Shown here: positions 1 through 5,720 of the stretch, in pieces | Position numbering within the stretch: position 1 is the first letter of the stretch | Layout of the letters: each line of letters begins with the position of its first letter | Origin: an uncultured Eubacteriales bacterium | Lineage (GTDB): Bacteria; Bacillota; Clostridia; Oscillospirales; CAG-272 | NCBI GenBank assembly: GCA_905187695.1 | Contig: CAJJIY010000035.1 | Coordinates: forward strand, 1-14,293 | Direction: 5' to 3' | Length of the DNA stretch: 14,293 bases | Notes under the pieces: model-generated | What the model was told of the DNA's origin: nothing | Database searches by the model: none | What the model saw: only the letters and a program-made list of their open reading frames with translations | Made by a program: the position numbers and the translations under genes

Positions 1-41
1 AAGATTTTGTCCAACGACAAAAACACAAGATATAGTAACAA

Positions 42-74
42 AAAAGCACAAGATATGCAATATCTTGTGCTTTT
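42..74 (-). terminator. Intrinsic terminator of ssrA
   Basis: A perfect 15-bp inverted repeat (42-56 with 60-74, three-base loop) lies about 30 bases past the 3' end of the tmRNA. Read on the minus strand the stem runs directly into a T-rich tract (TTTTTTG), the form of a rho-independent terminator. A second copy of the half-stem (CACAAGATAT at 25-34 as well as 47-56), also followed by a T tract on the minus strand, lies further downstream. Confidence 0.85.
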
Positions 75-104
75 GTCTGTTGTAGCTTTTTCGTACAACA
101 AAGA

Positions 105-472
105 TGGTGGATCCGAGGGGAATCGAACCCCTGTCCGAAAATCTCGCGGCAGGACCTTCTCCGTGGGCAGTCTGTAATTTAAAATTCCCTTTGTGCGGCG
201 GCCACAGACAGCCTCCGCCCGCAGGTAGCGCTTTTATGCATGACCGGTCCAACCGCGAACCCCCGGTTCATGTTCACCACTGCATGACGCCTCCTTTGCG
301 GCCGTGGTCCTCCGCAAGGAGACGGGCGGCGTGAAAACGCCGCGGCACTGCCGTTAGGCAGCCAGTGCTACGTTATCGTTAGCGTTTAATTTTAAGGTGA
401 GCCTTTATCGTGATTGCTCGGCACGCCACGCTGATCCTGCTTGAAAATCCCCGTCGAAACCTTTACGGACCC
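105..472 (-). ncRNA. ssrA: Transfer-messenger RNA (tmRNA)
   Basis: tmRNA rescues stalled ribosomes. It enters the A site as an alanyl-tRNA mimic with SmpB and then serves as a short message that adds a degradation tag. The minus strand ends in a T-arm (GGGGTTCGATTCCCC), a CGGATCC acceptor strand, a discriminator A and CCA (107-105). The 5' end GGGTCCG (472-466) pairs with CGGATCC as a 7-bp acceptor stem containing one G-U pair, and is followed by the hallmark GGTTTCGACGGGG of tmRNA 5' ends. The 368-nt length is normal for a one-piece bacterial tmRNA. The tag frame lies at 383-354. GC-rich helices between the tag and the T-arm match the expected pseudoknot region. smpB lies immediately upstream on the same strand. 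The ends are set by the acceptor pairing and should be exact to a base or so. Confidence 0.97.
354..383 (-). other. tmRNA tag reading frame (ANDNVALAA)
   Basis: Read on the minus strand, GCT AAC GAT AAC GTA GCA CTG GCT GCC TAA encodes ANDNVALAA and a stop. With the alanine carried by the tmRNA the expected tag is (A)ANDNVALAA. The hydrophobic ALAA end is the usual ClpXP recognition end of ssrA tags. Taking the first GCT as the resume codon is an inference from the tag lengths usual in Clostridia; the frame is otherwise open upstream through AAA TTA AAC. Confidence 0.85.
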
Positions 473-509
473 ATTGAAACAGTGTGCCTCCTTGAAGGTG
501 GCCACTGTC

Positions 510-538
510 AGTATAGCGCAAAACCGCTTTTTTGTCAA
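510..538 (-). promoter_or_regulatory. Sigma-A promoter of ssrA
   Basis: On the minus strand, TTGACA (538-533), a 17-base spacer and TATACT (515-510) form a near-consensus housekeeping promoter. It starts about ten bases after the smpB stop. Transcription would begin near 503, about 30 bases before the mature tmRNA 5' end, leaving a short leader for RNase P to remove. ssrA can therefore be transcribed independently of smpB. Confidence 0.85.
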
Positions 539-548
539 GCGGATTTTG

Positions 549-1034
549 TCACTCGTAGCGATTTCCGCCCTTGAACGCCCGTTCCATATCCCGCCGGTCG
601 GCGGCTCTGGCCAGATCTTCCCGTTTGTCATAGAGTTTTTTGCCGCGGCAAAGGCCAATCTCCATTTTGACCCGCGAACCGGAAAAATACAGGGACAACG
701 GAATGATGGATACGCCGTCTTCGGCCGCACGCCCGGAAAGGCGCAGAATTTCCCGCTTGTGAAGAAGCAGTTTTTTGGGGCGAAGCGGCTCTTTATTGAA
801 TACATTCCCCTTTTCATAGGGACTGATGTGCACACCCAGTGCAAAAATTTCCCCGTTTTTAAAGGAACAATAAGAATCCTTAAGGTTGACATTCCCGGCG
901 CGTACCGATTTGACCTCGGTACCGAAAAGTTCAACGCCAGCCTCCAGTTTTTCATCCACGAAATAATCGTGATAGGCCTTTTTATTTCCGGCAATCAGCC
1001 GATTTTTTTCTTTTTTATCCGTTGCTTTCACCAT
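549..1034 (-). CDS. smpB: SsrA-binding protein SmpB
   Basis: SmpB binds the tRNA-like domain of tmRNA and is required for trans-translation. The 161-residue product has the normal family length and recognisable core motifs: AYHDYF near residue 20, GTEVKSVRAG at 38-47, and LCRGKKLYDKRED at 128-140 leading into the basic C-terminal tail that enters the mRNA channel. Start choice: ATG at 1034 has GAGGAG six bases upstream, whereas the in-frame ATG at 1040 abuts that GAGGAG with no spacer, so 1034 is preferred. The start lies inside the 3' end of the lipoprotein gene (20-base overlap), suggesting translational coupling. ssrA follows 76 bases downstream with its own promoter. Adjacency of smpB and ssrA is common in bacteria. 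Confidence 0.96.
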   Translation of the reverse strand: MVKATDKKEKNRLIAGNKKAYHDYFVDEKLEAGVELFGTEVKSVRAGNVNLKDSYCSFKNGEIFALGVHISPYEKGNVFNKEPLRPKKLLLHKREILRLSGRAAEDGVSIIPLSLYFSGSRVKMEIGLCRGKKLYDKREDLARAADRRDMERAFKGGNRYE

Positions 1035-1401
1035 CTTCATCTCCTCGTTCCAGCCGTTTTTGGCAACGGCTGCAGATCCGCCCAATCCCGGCCGCAGTCG
1101 CTTCTTCGCGCGTTCCTTTCCGCACATTTTTCTTTCCGCGCAAGTAGGAACAGTCCGCAAACAAATGGCAGACCTCTCCGCCAGGCAAATAATACACGGC
1201 GCTATCCGCCGCAGACGGAAGATTCCCGGACGGAAGGTCTTGGCCGTCATTCACATCCGGTTCTTCTGTTTTGCCGGTTCCCGGATTGTCAGACACCTCC
1301 TTGGCGGGCTCTTGATAAGCCGGCACAAAGGCATCATTGCGGCGGGCACATCCGCAAAAGAAAAAGCAAAACAGTAAAAGAAGCGGTAAGATCCGTTTCA
1401 T
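1015..1401 (-). CDS. Small Cys-rich lipoprotein, unknown function
   Basis: The 128-residue product begins with a basic N-terminus and a hydrophobic stretch (residues 4-16) ending in FFFCGC, so Cys18 is a probable lipidation site and the protein is probably anchored outside the membrane. Residues 20-65 are polar and probably disordered. The C-terminal part (69-115) carries Cys78, Cys84, Cys110 and Cys113 in the arrangement C-x5-C-SYL ... ICSRC. This resembles a short motif found at the ends of many Firmicutes secreted proteins (H/C-x-x-x-C-xYL ... PCxxC) and may bind a metal, which is inference. Its ATG overlaps the stop of the XRE gene (ATGA), and its own end overlaps smpB. Its biological role is not recognisable from the sequence. 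Confidence 0.8.
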   Translation of the reverse strand: MKRILPLLLLFCFFFCGCARRNDAFVPAYQEPAKEVSDNPGTGKTEEPDVNDGQDLPSGNLPSAADSAVYYLPGGEVCHLFADCSYLRGKKNVRKGTREEATAAGIGRICSRCQKRLERGDEDGESNG

Positions 1402-2294
1402 GACTCAGACCCCTCCAGCATGTGCTCCATAAGCCCGATGGCCGAAGCCGAATACTCATAAGCGCTCTTATAATCATCCATGCCGCGGCAACAAATCTCC
1501 AGATCTTTAAAAATTTCATACATCAGCACGCCGGCGCAAAGCGACTCGTCGGAAAGCAATTTTTCAAAAACCGCTCTGGCAGAAGCAAAGTCGCCGTTTT
1601 TCATTTTTGTCATGGCCGAAAGCTTTTGGGCATACAGAGTCCCGGAAAGCCGGGCGCTCAGGGTGTTGAACATCCGGTCATCCGCCGAGTGGAAGGCTTC
1701 GGTCGCCAGAAAATATGCGCAGAAGTCATCCCCTTCCTCCCTCGCCGCGGAAATTTCACCCTCTTCCAGAATATCGGAAGCCAGCGTGGGGGTCAACTCG
1801 GTGAGATAACGGAAGCAAACGGCCGCACGCGCACGCAAAAACCCGGTTTCGTAAAGCGTTTTTTCTCCGGCCGACAGCGAACGGTCCAGCCGTGCCGCCG
1901 CCACCCGCAGATGACCGTTATCCAGAGCCTCCCTTGCCACCCGATACTCGCACTCGGCGCGGATAAGCGCAATTTCGTCATCACACTCCCCGCCGAAAGC
2001 GTTATGCAAAATCGACAGGCATCCGGCGGCATCTCCCGCCTGAAGCGCACGGCGCACCTCCGGCATGGCGGTCATTTTCCGGTAAGAGAGATTTTCCTCA
2101 CTTTTCTCCGAGAGCAGATAGCCGACCGGGACATTCAATCTTTCCGCCAGATAAATTGCGGTCGGAAGAGAAGGCAGAGCCGCGCCGCGCTCGATACTGC
2201 AAAGCATATTCCGCGTGACCTGGTCGCCGGCAAGATCTGCCTGCGTCATCATTTTGGAGAGGCGAAGGCGGCGGATTTTTTCCCCGATAGACAA
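1398..2294 (-). CDS. XRE-family HTH regulator with helical C-terminal domain
   Basis: A predicted 298-residue DNA-binding regulator. Residues 4-60 form a classic XRE/Cro-type helix-turn-helix (IGEKIRRLRLSKMMTQADLA ... IERG ... PSLPTAIYLAERLNVPVGYLL). Residues 75-298 are almost entirely helical and alanine/leucine-rich with TPR-like spacing, as in regulators whose C-terminal repeats bind a peptide or protein partner. That role is inference. Start choice: a TTG at 2294 has AAGGAGG about eight bases upstream, and the HTH begins immediately after it. Earlier in-frame starts would extend past the ribosome-binding site and into the promoter region. A strong promoter and a perfect palindrome lie upstream. 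The gene overlaps the lipoprotein gene by four bases. The target genes are unknown; autoregulation is plausible. Confidence 0.88.
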   Translation of the reverse strand: MSIGEKIRRLRLSKMMTQADLAGDQVTRNMLCSIERGAALPSLPTAIYLAERLNVPVGYLLSEKSEENLSYRKMTAMPEVRRALQAGDAAGCLSILHNAFGGECDDEIALIRAECEYRVAREALDNGHLRVAAARLDRSLSAGEKTLYETGFLRARAAVCFRYLTELTPTLASDILEEGEISAAREEGDDFCAYFLATEAFHSADDRMFNTLSARLSGTLYAQKLSAMTKMKNGDFASARAVFEKLLSDESLCAGVLMYEIFKDLEICCRGMDDYKSAYEYSASAIGLMEHMLEGSES

Positions 2295-2342
2295 ATTTTT
2301 CCCCTCCTTGACTGGCATTTGCTTTCCGGAAAGACCGGTGCT

Positions 2343-2357
2343 GTAAATCTGATTTAC
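2343..2357. promoter_or_regulatory. Perfect palindrome, candidate operator of the XRE regulator
   Basis: GTAAATC-T-GATTTAC is a perfect 7+7 inverted repeat with one central base. It lies just downstream of the -10 box of the XRE promoter, at the predicted transcription start (about 2354). XRE regulators often bind short palindromes there and repress themselves. No second copy of the site was noticed elsewhere in the window. Confidence 0.5.
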
Positions 2358-2360
2358 TTT

Positions 2361-2389
2361 ATTATAACACATTTAAAGCCACATGGCAA
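2361..2389 (-). promoter_or_regulatory. Sigma-A promoter for XRE-lipoprotein-smpB
   Basis: On the minus strand, TTGCCA (2389-2384), a 17-base spacer and TATAAT (2366-2361) form a strong promoter. TGT directly precedes the -10 box, giving an extended -10. Transcription would begin near 2354, giving a leader of about 60 bases before the TTG start. It drives the overlapping XRE, lipoprotein and smpB genes and points away from cotJ. Confidence 0.8.
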
Positions 2390-2429
2390 GAGAAATTCGT
2401 CTTTTTCCATCGCAAAAAGAGCCAGAATA

Positions 2430-2459
2430 CAATCTTTTCCGGCTTTTTTTGCATAACCT
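2430..2459 (+). promoter_or_regulatory. Possible sigma-E-type sporulation promoter for cotJ
   Basis: In Bacillus subtilis cotJ is transcribed by mother-cell sigma-E. Upstream of cotJA, CAATCTT (2430-2436) matches the sigma-E -35 consensus KMATATT at 5 of 7 positions. After 15 bases, CATAACCT (2452-2459) matches the -10 consensus CATACAMT at 6 of 8. The element lies about 65 bases before the ATG. No good sigma-A promoter points this way. The match is weak and the call is tentative. Confidence 0.3.
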
Positions 2460-2523
2460 GCCTAATGAGGCCGCGGCCGCCGGTTTTGCGACGGCCCACG
2501 CCAAAACAAAAAGGAGGAATCTT

Positions 2524-3027
2524 ATGTATATCGGAAAGAAGAGTATGAGTCCGCCACGGCCGCCGGTTGATCCGGATGGGCGCTTTCTGCGTACATCGGC
2601 AAGCGGAAAAAAAGAAAATGCTGCCGGTAAAAGAGCCGGAACGGCCGACCAGGTGGCAGGCACGCTCGAAGCCGTCCAATCCGTGCCGGTCACGGCAGCG
2701 GAAGAGTTGCCGTCGCGGGAAAGCGTCGCTGTCATGGCAGAGCGTTCCGGCGGGAATCTCCGCTCAGAGGGCACGGCCAACGCCGAAGGAAGCCGCTCAA
2801 GTGATCCGTCTGCCCGTATGAACGATCTCACGGAGGATCTGACAAACACCCCCGGCGCAAACAGCACGGATCCCGTGCGCAGCGGCCCGCCGCTGGGAAT
2901 GGTGTACGCGCCGGAGCAACCCTTCATGCGGCTGTTTGAGCCCCAAAAAGCCCTGTCGGTCGGCACCATTTTTACGGATCTTTATTTCCCTTTCCGGGGG
3001 CGCAGTGTGGTAAAGGAGGCTCGCTGA
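2524..3027 (+). CDS. cotJA: Spore coat-associated protein CotJA, with long N-terminal extension
   Basis: CotJA is a small structural component of the inner spore coat, encoded with CotJB and CotJC. The 167-residue product carries the recognisable CotJA core only at its C-terminus (residues 126-157: MVYAPEQPFMRLFEP, then GTIFTDLYFPF). The first 95 or so residues are low-complexity and rich in Ala, Ser, Gly, Glu and Arg, with no recognisable domain. Typical CotJA proteins are about half this length, so the extension is unusual. Start: ATG at 2524 has AAGGAGG six bases upstream. An internal start such as Met126 lacks a clear ribosome-binding site. The stop overlaps the cotJB start by one base (TGATG). 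Confidence 0.88.
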   Translation: MYIGKKSMSPPRPPVDPDGRFLRTSASGKKENAAGKRAGTADQVAGTLEAVQSVPVTAAEELPSRESVAVMAERSGGNLRSEGTANAEGSRSSDPSARMNDLTEDLTNTPGANSTDPVRSGPPLGMVYAPEQPFMRLFEPQKALSVGTIFTDLYFPFRGRSVVKEAR

Positions 3028-3293
3028 TGGAAAACGAAAACAAAGACGCGCTGGAAGAACGGCTGACGGCTGTTTCTTTTGCCATCTATGACACGGTTCT
3101 TTATCTGGACGCCTATCCCGAAAGCGCACGGGCGCTGGCTTATCTTTCGAATCTGCGGCGGGAAAAGGCCGAACTGACAGAAGCTCTGCGCACGCTGGGC
3201 GCGCCGCCCGCCACCTTTTCCGAAGCCGGGACGGACGGTGGCGCCTGGGAGTGGACGAACGGCCCGTGGCCCTGGCAGAATGACGGCAACTGA
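3027..3293 (+). CDS. cotJB: Spore coat protein CotJB
   Basis: CotJB is the second member of the cotJ spore-coat operon and is thought to be needed for assembly of the CotJ proteins into the coat. The 88-residue product has the family's usual size and features: an N-terminal helix (ALEERLTAVSFAIYDTVLYLDAY at residues 8-30), a YLSNLRREKAEL helix, and a C-terminal aromatic tail with WEWTNGPWPWQ. The ATG overlaps the cotJA stop and has AAGGAGG about nine bases upstream, so translation is likely coupled. cotJC starts 11 bases after its stop. Confidence 0.92.
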   Translation: MENENKDALEERLTAVSFAIYDTVLYLDAYPESARALAYLSNLRREKAELTEALRTLGAPPATFSEAGTDGGAWEWTNGPWPWQNDGN

Positions 3294-3304
3294 AGGAGGA
3301 CGCT

Positions 3305-3901
3305 ATGTGGATCTATGAGAAAAAACTGCAATATCCTGTAAAAATCAAAGAACCCAACGCCAAAACCGCCGGCATTATTATTTCACAGCTCGGCGGCCCG
3401 GACGGTGAGCTCGGCGCTTCCATGCGATATCTGCATCAGCGCTATTCCTGCCCCTTCAACCAAGTGACCGGTATTCTGACCGATGTCGGCACGGAAGAGC
3501 TGGCACACCTTGAAATTGTCGCGGCCATTCTTCATCAGCTGACCCGCAATCTTTCCCCGGACGAGATCGCGGGGACGCCCTTTGCCGATTATTTTGTGGA
3601 TCACACGGTGGGGGTCTACCCGGCGGCCGCCTCCGGCGTGCCCTTTGACATGAAATATGTCGGCGTGAAAGGCGATCTGCTGACCGACCTGAATGAAGAT
3701 CTGGCCGCAGAGCAAAAGGCGCGAACCACCTATGACAACATCCTGCGCCTGGTGGACGACCCGGATGTACGCGACCCCATCAAATATCTGCGGGCAAGAG
3801 AGATCGTGCACTATCAGCGTTTCGGAGACGCGCTGCGGATCGCGCAGGATCAGCTGGACGCCCGGAATTTCTATGCCATCAATCCCGAATACGACCGATA
3901 A
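3305..3901 (+). CDS. cotJC: CotJC, manganese catalase of the spore coat
   Basis: CotJC belongs to the ferritin-like dimanganese catalases, which break hydrogen peroxide down to water and oxygen. In spore formers it is part of the coat. The 198-residue product has the family length and all expected ligand motifs: Glu35 (GELGASMRYLHQRY), Glu65 with His68 (TEELAHLE), Glu136 (AAEQKAR), and Glu166 with His169 (REIVHYQRF). The start ATG at 3305 has AAGGAGG six bases upstream, beginning within the cotJB stop. It ends just before a strong hairpin shared with the converging hydrogenase operon. Ligand assignments come from family knowledge applied to visible residues. Confidence 0.95.
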   Translation: MWIYEKKLQYPVKIKEPNAKTAGIIISQLGGPDGELGASMRYLHQRYSCPFNQVTGILTDVGTEELAHLEIVAAILHQLTRNLSPDEIAGTPFADYFVDHTVGVYPAAASGVPFDMKYVGVKGDLLTDLNEDLAAEQKARTTYDNILRLVDDPDVRDPIKYLRAREIVHYQRFGDALRIAQDQLDARNFYAINPEYDR

Positions 3902-3907
3902 AAAACA

Positions 3908-3948
3908 AAAGCGGGGTTGCCGCGTGGCGGCAACCCCAAAGGCTTTTT
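3908..3948. terminator. Bidirectional terminator between cotJC and hndD
   Basis: An 11-bp perfect stem (GGGGTTGCCGC at 3913-3923 with GCGGCAACCCC at 3927-3937, loop GTG) stands between two converging operons. On the plus strand it is followed after six bases by TTTTT (3944-3948). On the minus strand it is followed by GCTTTTGTTTTTTA. The plus-strand T run overlaps the hndD stop codon. It fits termination of both transcripts, more strongly on the minus strand. Confidence 0.9.
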
Positions 3949-5704
3949 ACAGCCCTCTTTTAATATAACTGGTGTGCAGAATTTCGTGTGCCTTGTGGCC
4001 GCCGGGCGTGCCGAGGAACTCGTCATAGAGCGCCTTGACTTCGGAGCTGTCCTGCGATTTGCGCAGGTCCTTCGCTTCGTCGGCGTGATAAAGCACGGCC
4101 GCACGGACTGCGCGCAAATCAACCGTATCCCGCACGGAAGCCGGCTGATAAGGCTGACCGCCGCCGTTGACACAGCCGCCGGGACAGGCCATGATCTCGA
4201 TGAACTGCACATCGACCTCGCCCGATTCCACACGGCGGAGCAATTCCTTTGCGTTTTTCGTGCCGGAGGCCACCGCCACATTGACGGTCATTTCGCCCAG
4301 ACGATAAGAGGCAAACTTGATGCCCTCGGTGCCGCGTACTTCAGGAAATTCCACCTGCTCCAGCTTCTTACCGAGAATGACCTCGGCCGCGAAGCGCAAA
4401 GCGGCTTCCATCACGCCGCCGGTCGCGCCGAAGATCACACCGGCACCCGAACCCTTGGAGAACGGCGCATCGAATTTTTCATCCGGCAGGGCGCGGAAAT
4501 TGATGCCCGCGCGCTTGATCATGCGGCCGACCTCGCGGGTCGTCACGGCGATATCCACATCCGGCACACCCGCCGCGCTCTGATCGGGTCTGCCGACCTC
4601 GAACTTCTTGGCGGTACAGGGGATGGCCGAAACCATCACGATGTCGGCGGGATCAATGCCCTCTTTCTTGGCGAAATAGGTCTTCATGAGCGCGCCGAAC
4701 ATCTGCTGAGGCGATTTGCAAGTGGAAAGATTCTCGGTCATTTCCGGGAAATAATGCTCGCAATATTTGATCCAGCCGGGTGAGCAGGAGGTGATGAGCG
4801 GGAGCGGCCCGCCCTTTTCCACGCGGGAAAGAAGCTCGGTGGCCTCCTCCACAATGGTCAGGTCGGCTGTCACATTCATATCGAACACACCGTCAAAGCC
4901 GAGCCGGCGGAGTGCCGCCACCATCTTGCCCTCGCAATCGGTGCCGGGCTCGTAACCGAAGCACTCGCCGATCTGCGCACGCACGGAGGGCGCGGCGCAG
5001 ATATAGACCTTTTTCTTGGGATCGGCCAGCGCCTCAAATACCTTGTCTGTATCATCGCGCTCGTGCAGCGCACCGGTCGGGCAGGCCACCACGCACTGCC
5101 CGCAGTTGATGCAGGAGGTGTCGGCCAGTTTCCCGTCCATGGCGCAACCGATGGCGGTGTCAAACCCGCGGTGGTTGGCGCCGATCACGCCGATTCCCTG
5201 CACATTCCGGCAGGCCGCCACGCAACGGCGGCAAAGGATGCACTTACTGTTGTCGCGGATGATGGCAGGAGAAGAATCGTCTACAACGCTCTCGGTCTTT
5301 TCGCCGCCGAAATGATCCTCATCAACGCCGTATTCCTGGCAGAGCCGCTGAAGCTCGCAGGTGGTGGAACGGATGCAGGACAGGCAGTTTTTGTTGTGAT
5401 TGGAAAGAAGGAGCTCCAGATTCATCCGGCGGGAGGCCGTGATGCGGGGCGAATTGGTGACGACTTCCATCCCTTCCGTGATCGGATACACGCAGGCCGT
5501 GACCATGCGGGCGGGAGAAAGTCCCTGGCGCCCCACTTCACGCACCTCCACAAGGCAGATGCGGCAGGCGCCGATCTCGTTGGTCTCTTTCAGATAACAA
5601 AGCGTGGGAATGTCAATGCCCGCCTTGCGCGCGGCTTCCAGCACCGTGCTGCCTTTGGGCGCGGCGATTTCCATGCCGTTGATCTTGATATTTACAGTTT
5701 CCAT
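3947..5704 (-). CDS. hndD: [FeFe] hydrogenase catalytic subunit (HndD/HydA type)
   Basis: Catalytic subunit of a multimeric cytoplasmic [FeFe] hydrogenase, which with HndA-C probably couples NAD(P)H and ferredoxin to H2. The 585-residue product contains a [2Fe-2S] domain (Cys36, 47, 50, 71), a His-Cys3 cluster site (His103, Cys107, 110, 116), a two-[4Fe-4S] ferredoxin domain (Cys155/158/161/165 and Cys198/201/204/208), and the H-cluster domain with TSCSPGW (305-311), IPCTAKKFE (361-369) and MACPGGCVNGGGQP (505-518). A small-subunit-like C-terminal region (GHKAHEILHTSY) closes it. The MPC motif reads IPC here, and the second Cys of the common TSCCP is Ser. The start ATG at 5704 lies 16 bases after hndC; an earlier in-frame start lies inside hndC and adds a non-homologous stretch. 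Maturases hydEFG are not in the window. Family assignment is firm; bifurcation is inferred from the operon. Confidence 0.96.
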   Translation of the reverse strand: METVNIKINGMEIAAPKGSTVLEAARKAGIDIPTLCYLKETNEIGACRICLVEVREVGRQGLSPARMVTACVYPITEGMEVVTNSPRITASRRMNLELLLSNHNKNCLSCIRSTTCELQRLCQEYGVDEDHFGGEKTESVVDDSSPAIIRDNSKCILCRRCVAACRNVQGIGVIGANHRGFDTAIGCAMDGKLADTSCINCGQCVVACPTGALHERDDTDKVFEALADPKKKVYICAAPSVRAQIGECFGYEPGTDCEGKMVAALRRLGFDGVFDMNVTADLTIVEEATELLSRVEKGGPLPLITSCSPGWIKYCEHYFPEMTENLSTCKSPQQMFGALMKTYFAKKEGIDPADIVMVSAIPCTAKKFEVGRPDQSAAGVPDVDIAVTTREVGRMIKRAGINFRALPDEKFDAPFSKGSGAGVIFGATGGVMEAALRFAAEVILGKKLEQVEFPEVRGTEGIKFASYRLGEMTVNVAVASGTKNAKELLRRVESGEVDVQFIEIMACPGGCVNGGGQPYQPASVRDTVDLRAVRAAVLYHADEAKDLRKSQDSSEVKALYDEFLGTPGGHKAHEILHTSYIKRGL

Positions 5705-5720
5705 GCTCAGCTTCCCTTTC

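Noticed and set aside
20..74. Short repeats at the left edge as a CRISPR fragment
   Set aside because: There are only two ten-base copies, no spacer-repeat periodicity, and one copy belongs to an obvious terminator stem.
1035..1250. Longer in-frame start for SmpB
   Set aside because: It would add about 70 non-homologous residues inside the lipoprotein gene; the ATG at 1034 has a proper ribosome-binding site and gives the normal SmpB length.
441..1403. A 320-codon open frame on the plus strand
   Set aside because: It runs through tmRNA, smpB and the lipoprotein gene on the opposite strand and has no ribosome-binding site or family similarity that I can see.
2426..2433. AATACAAT as the sigma-E -10 box of cotJ
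   Set aside because: It is a 7 of 8 match to the -10 consensus, but nothing resembling KMATATT lies 14-15 bases before it, so the pair at 2430-2459 was kept as the tentative choice.
3917..4783. A 288-codon open frame on the plus strand
   Set aside because: It is antisense to the H-cluster domain of hndD, begins inside the terminator hairpin, and has a His/Arg-rich translation with no recognisable domain.
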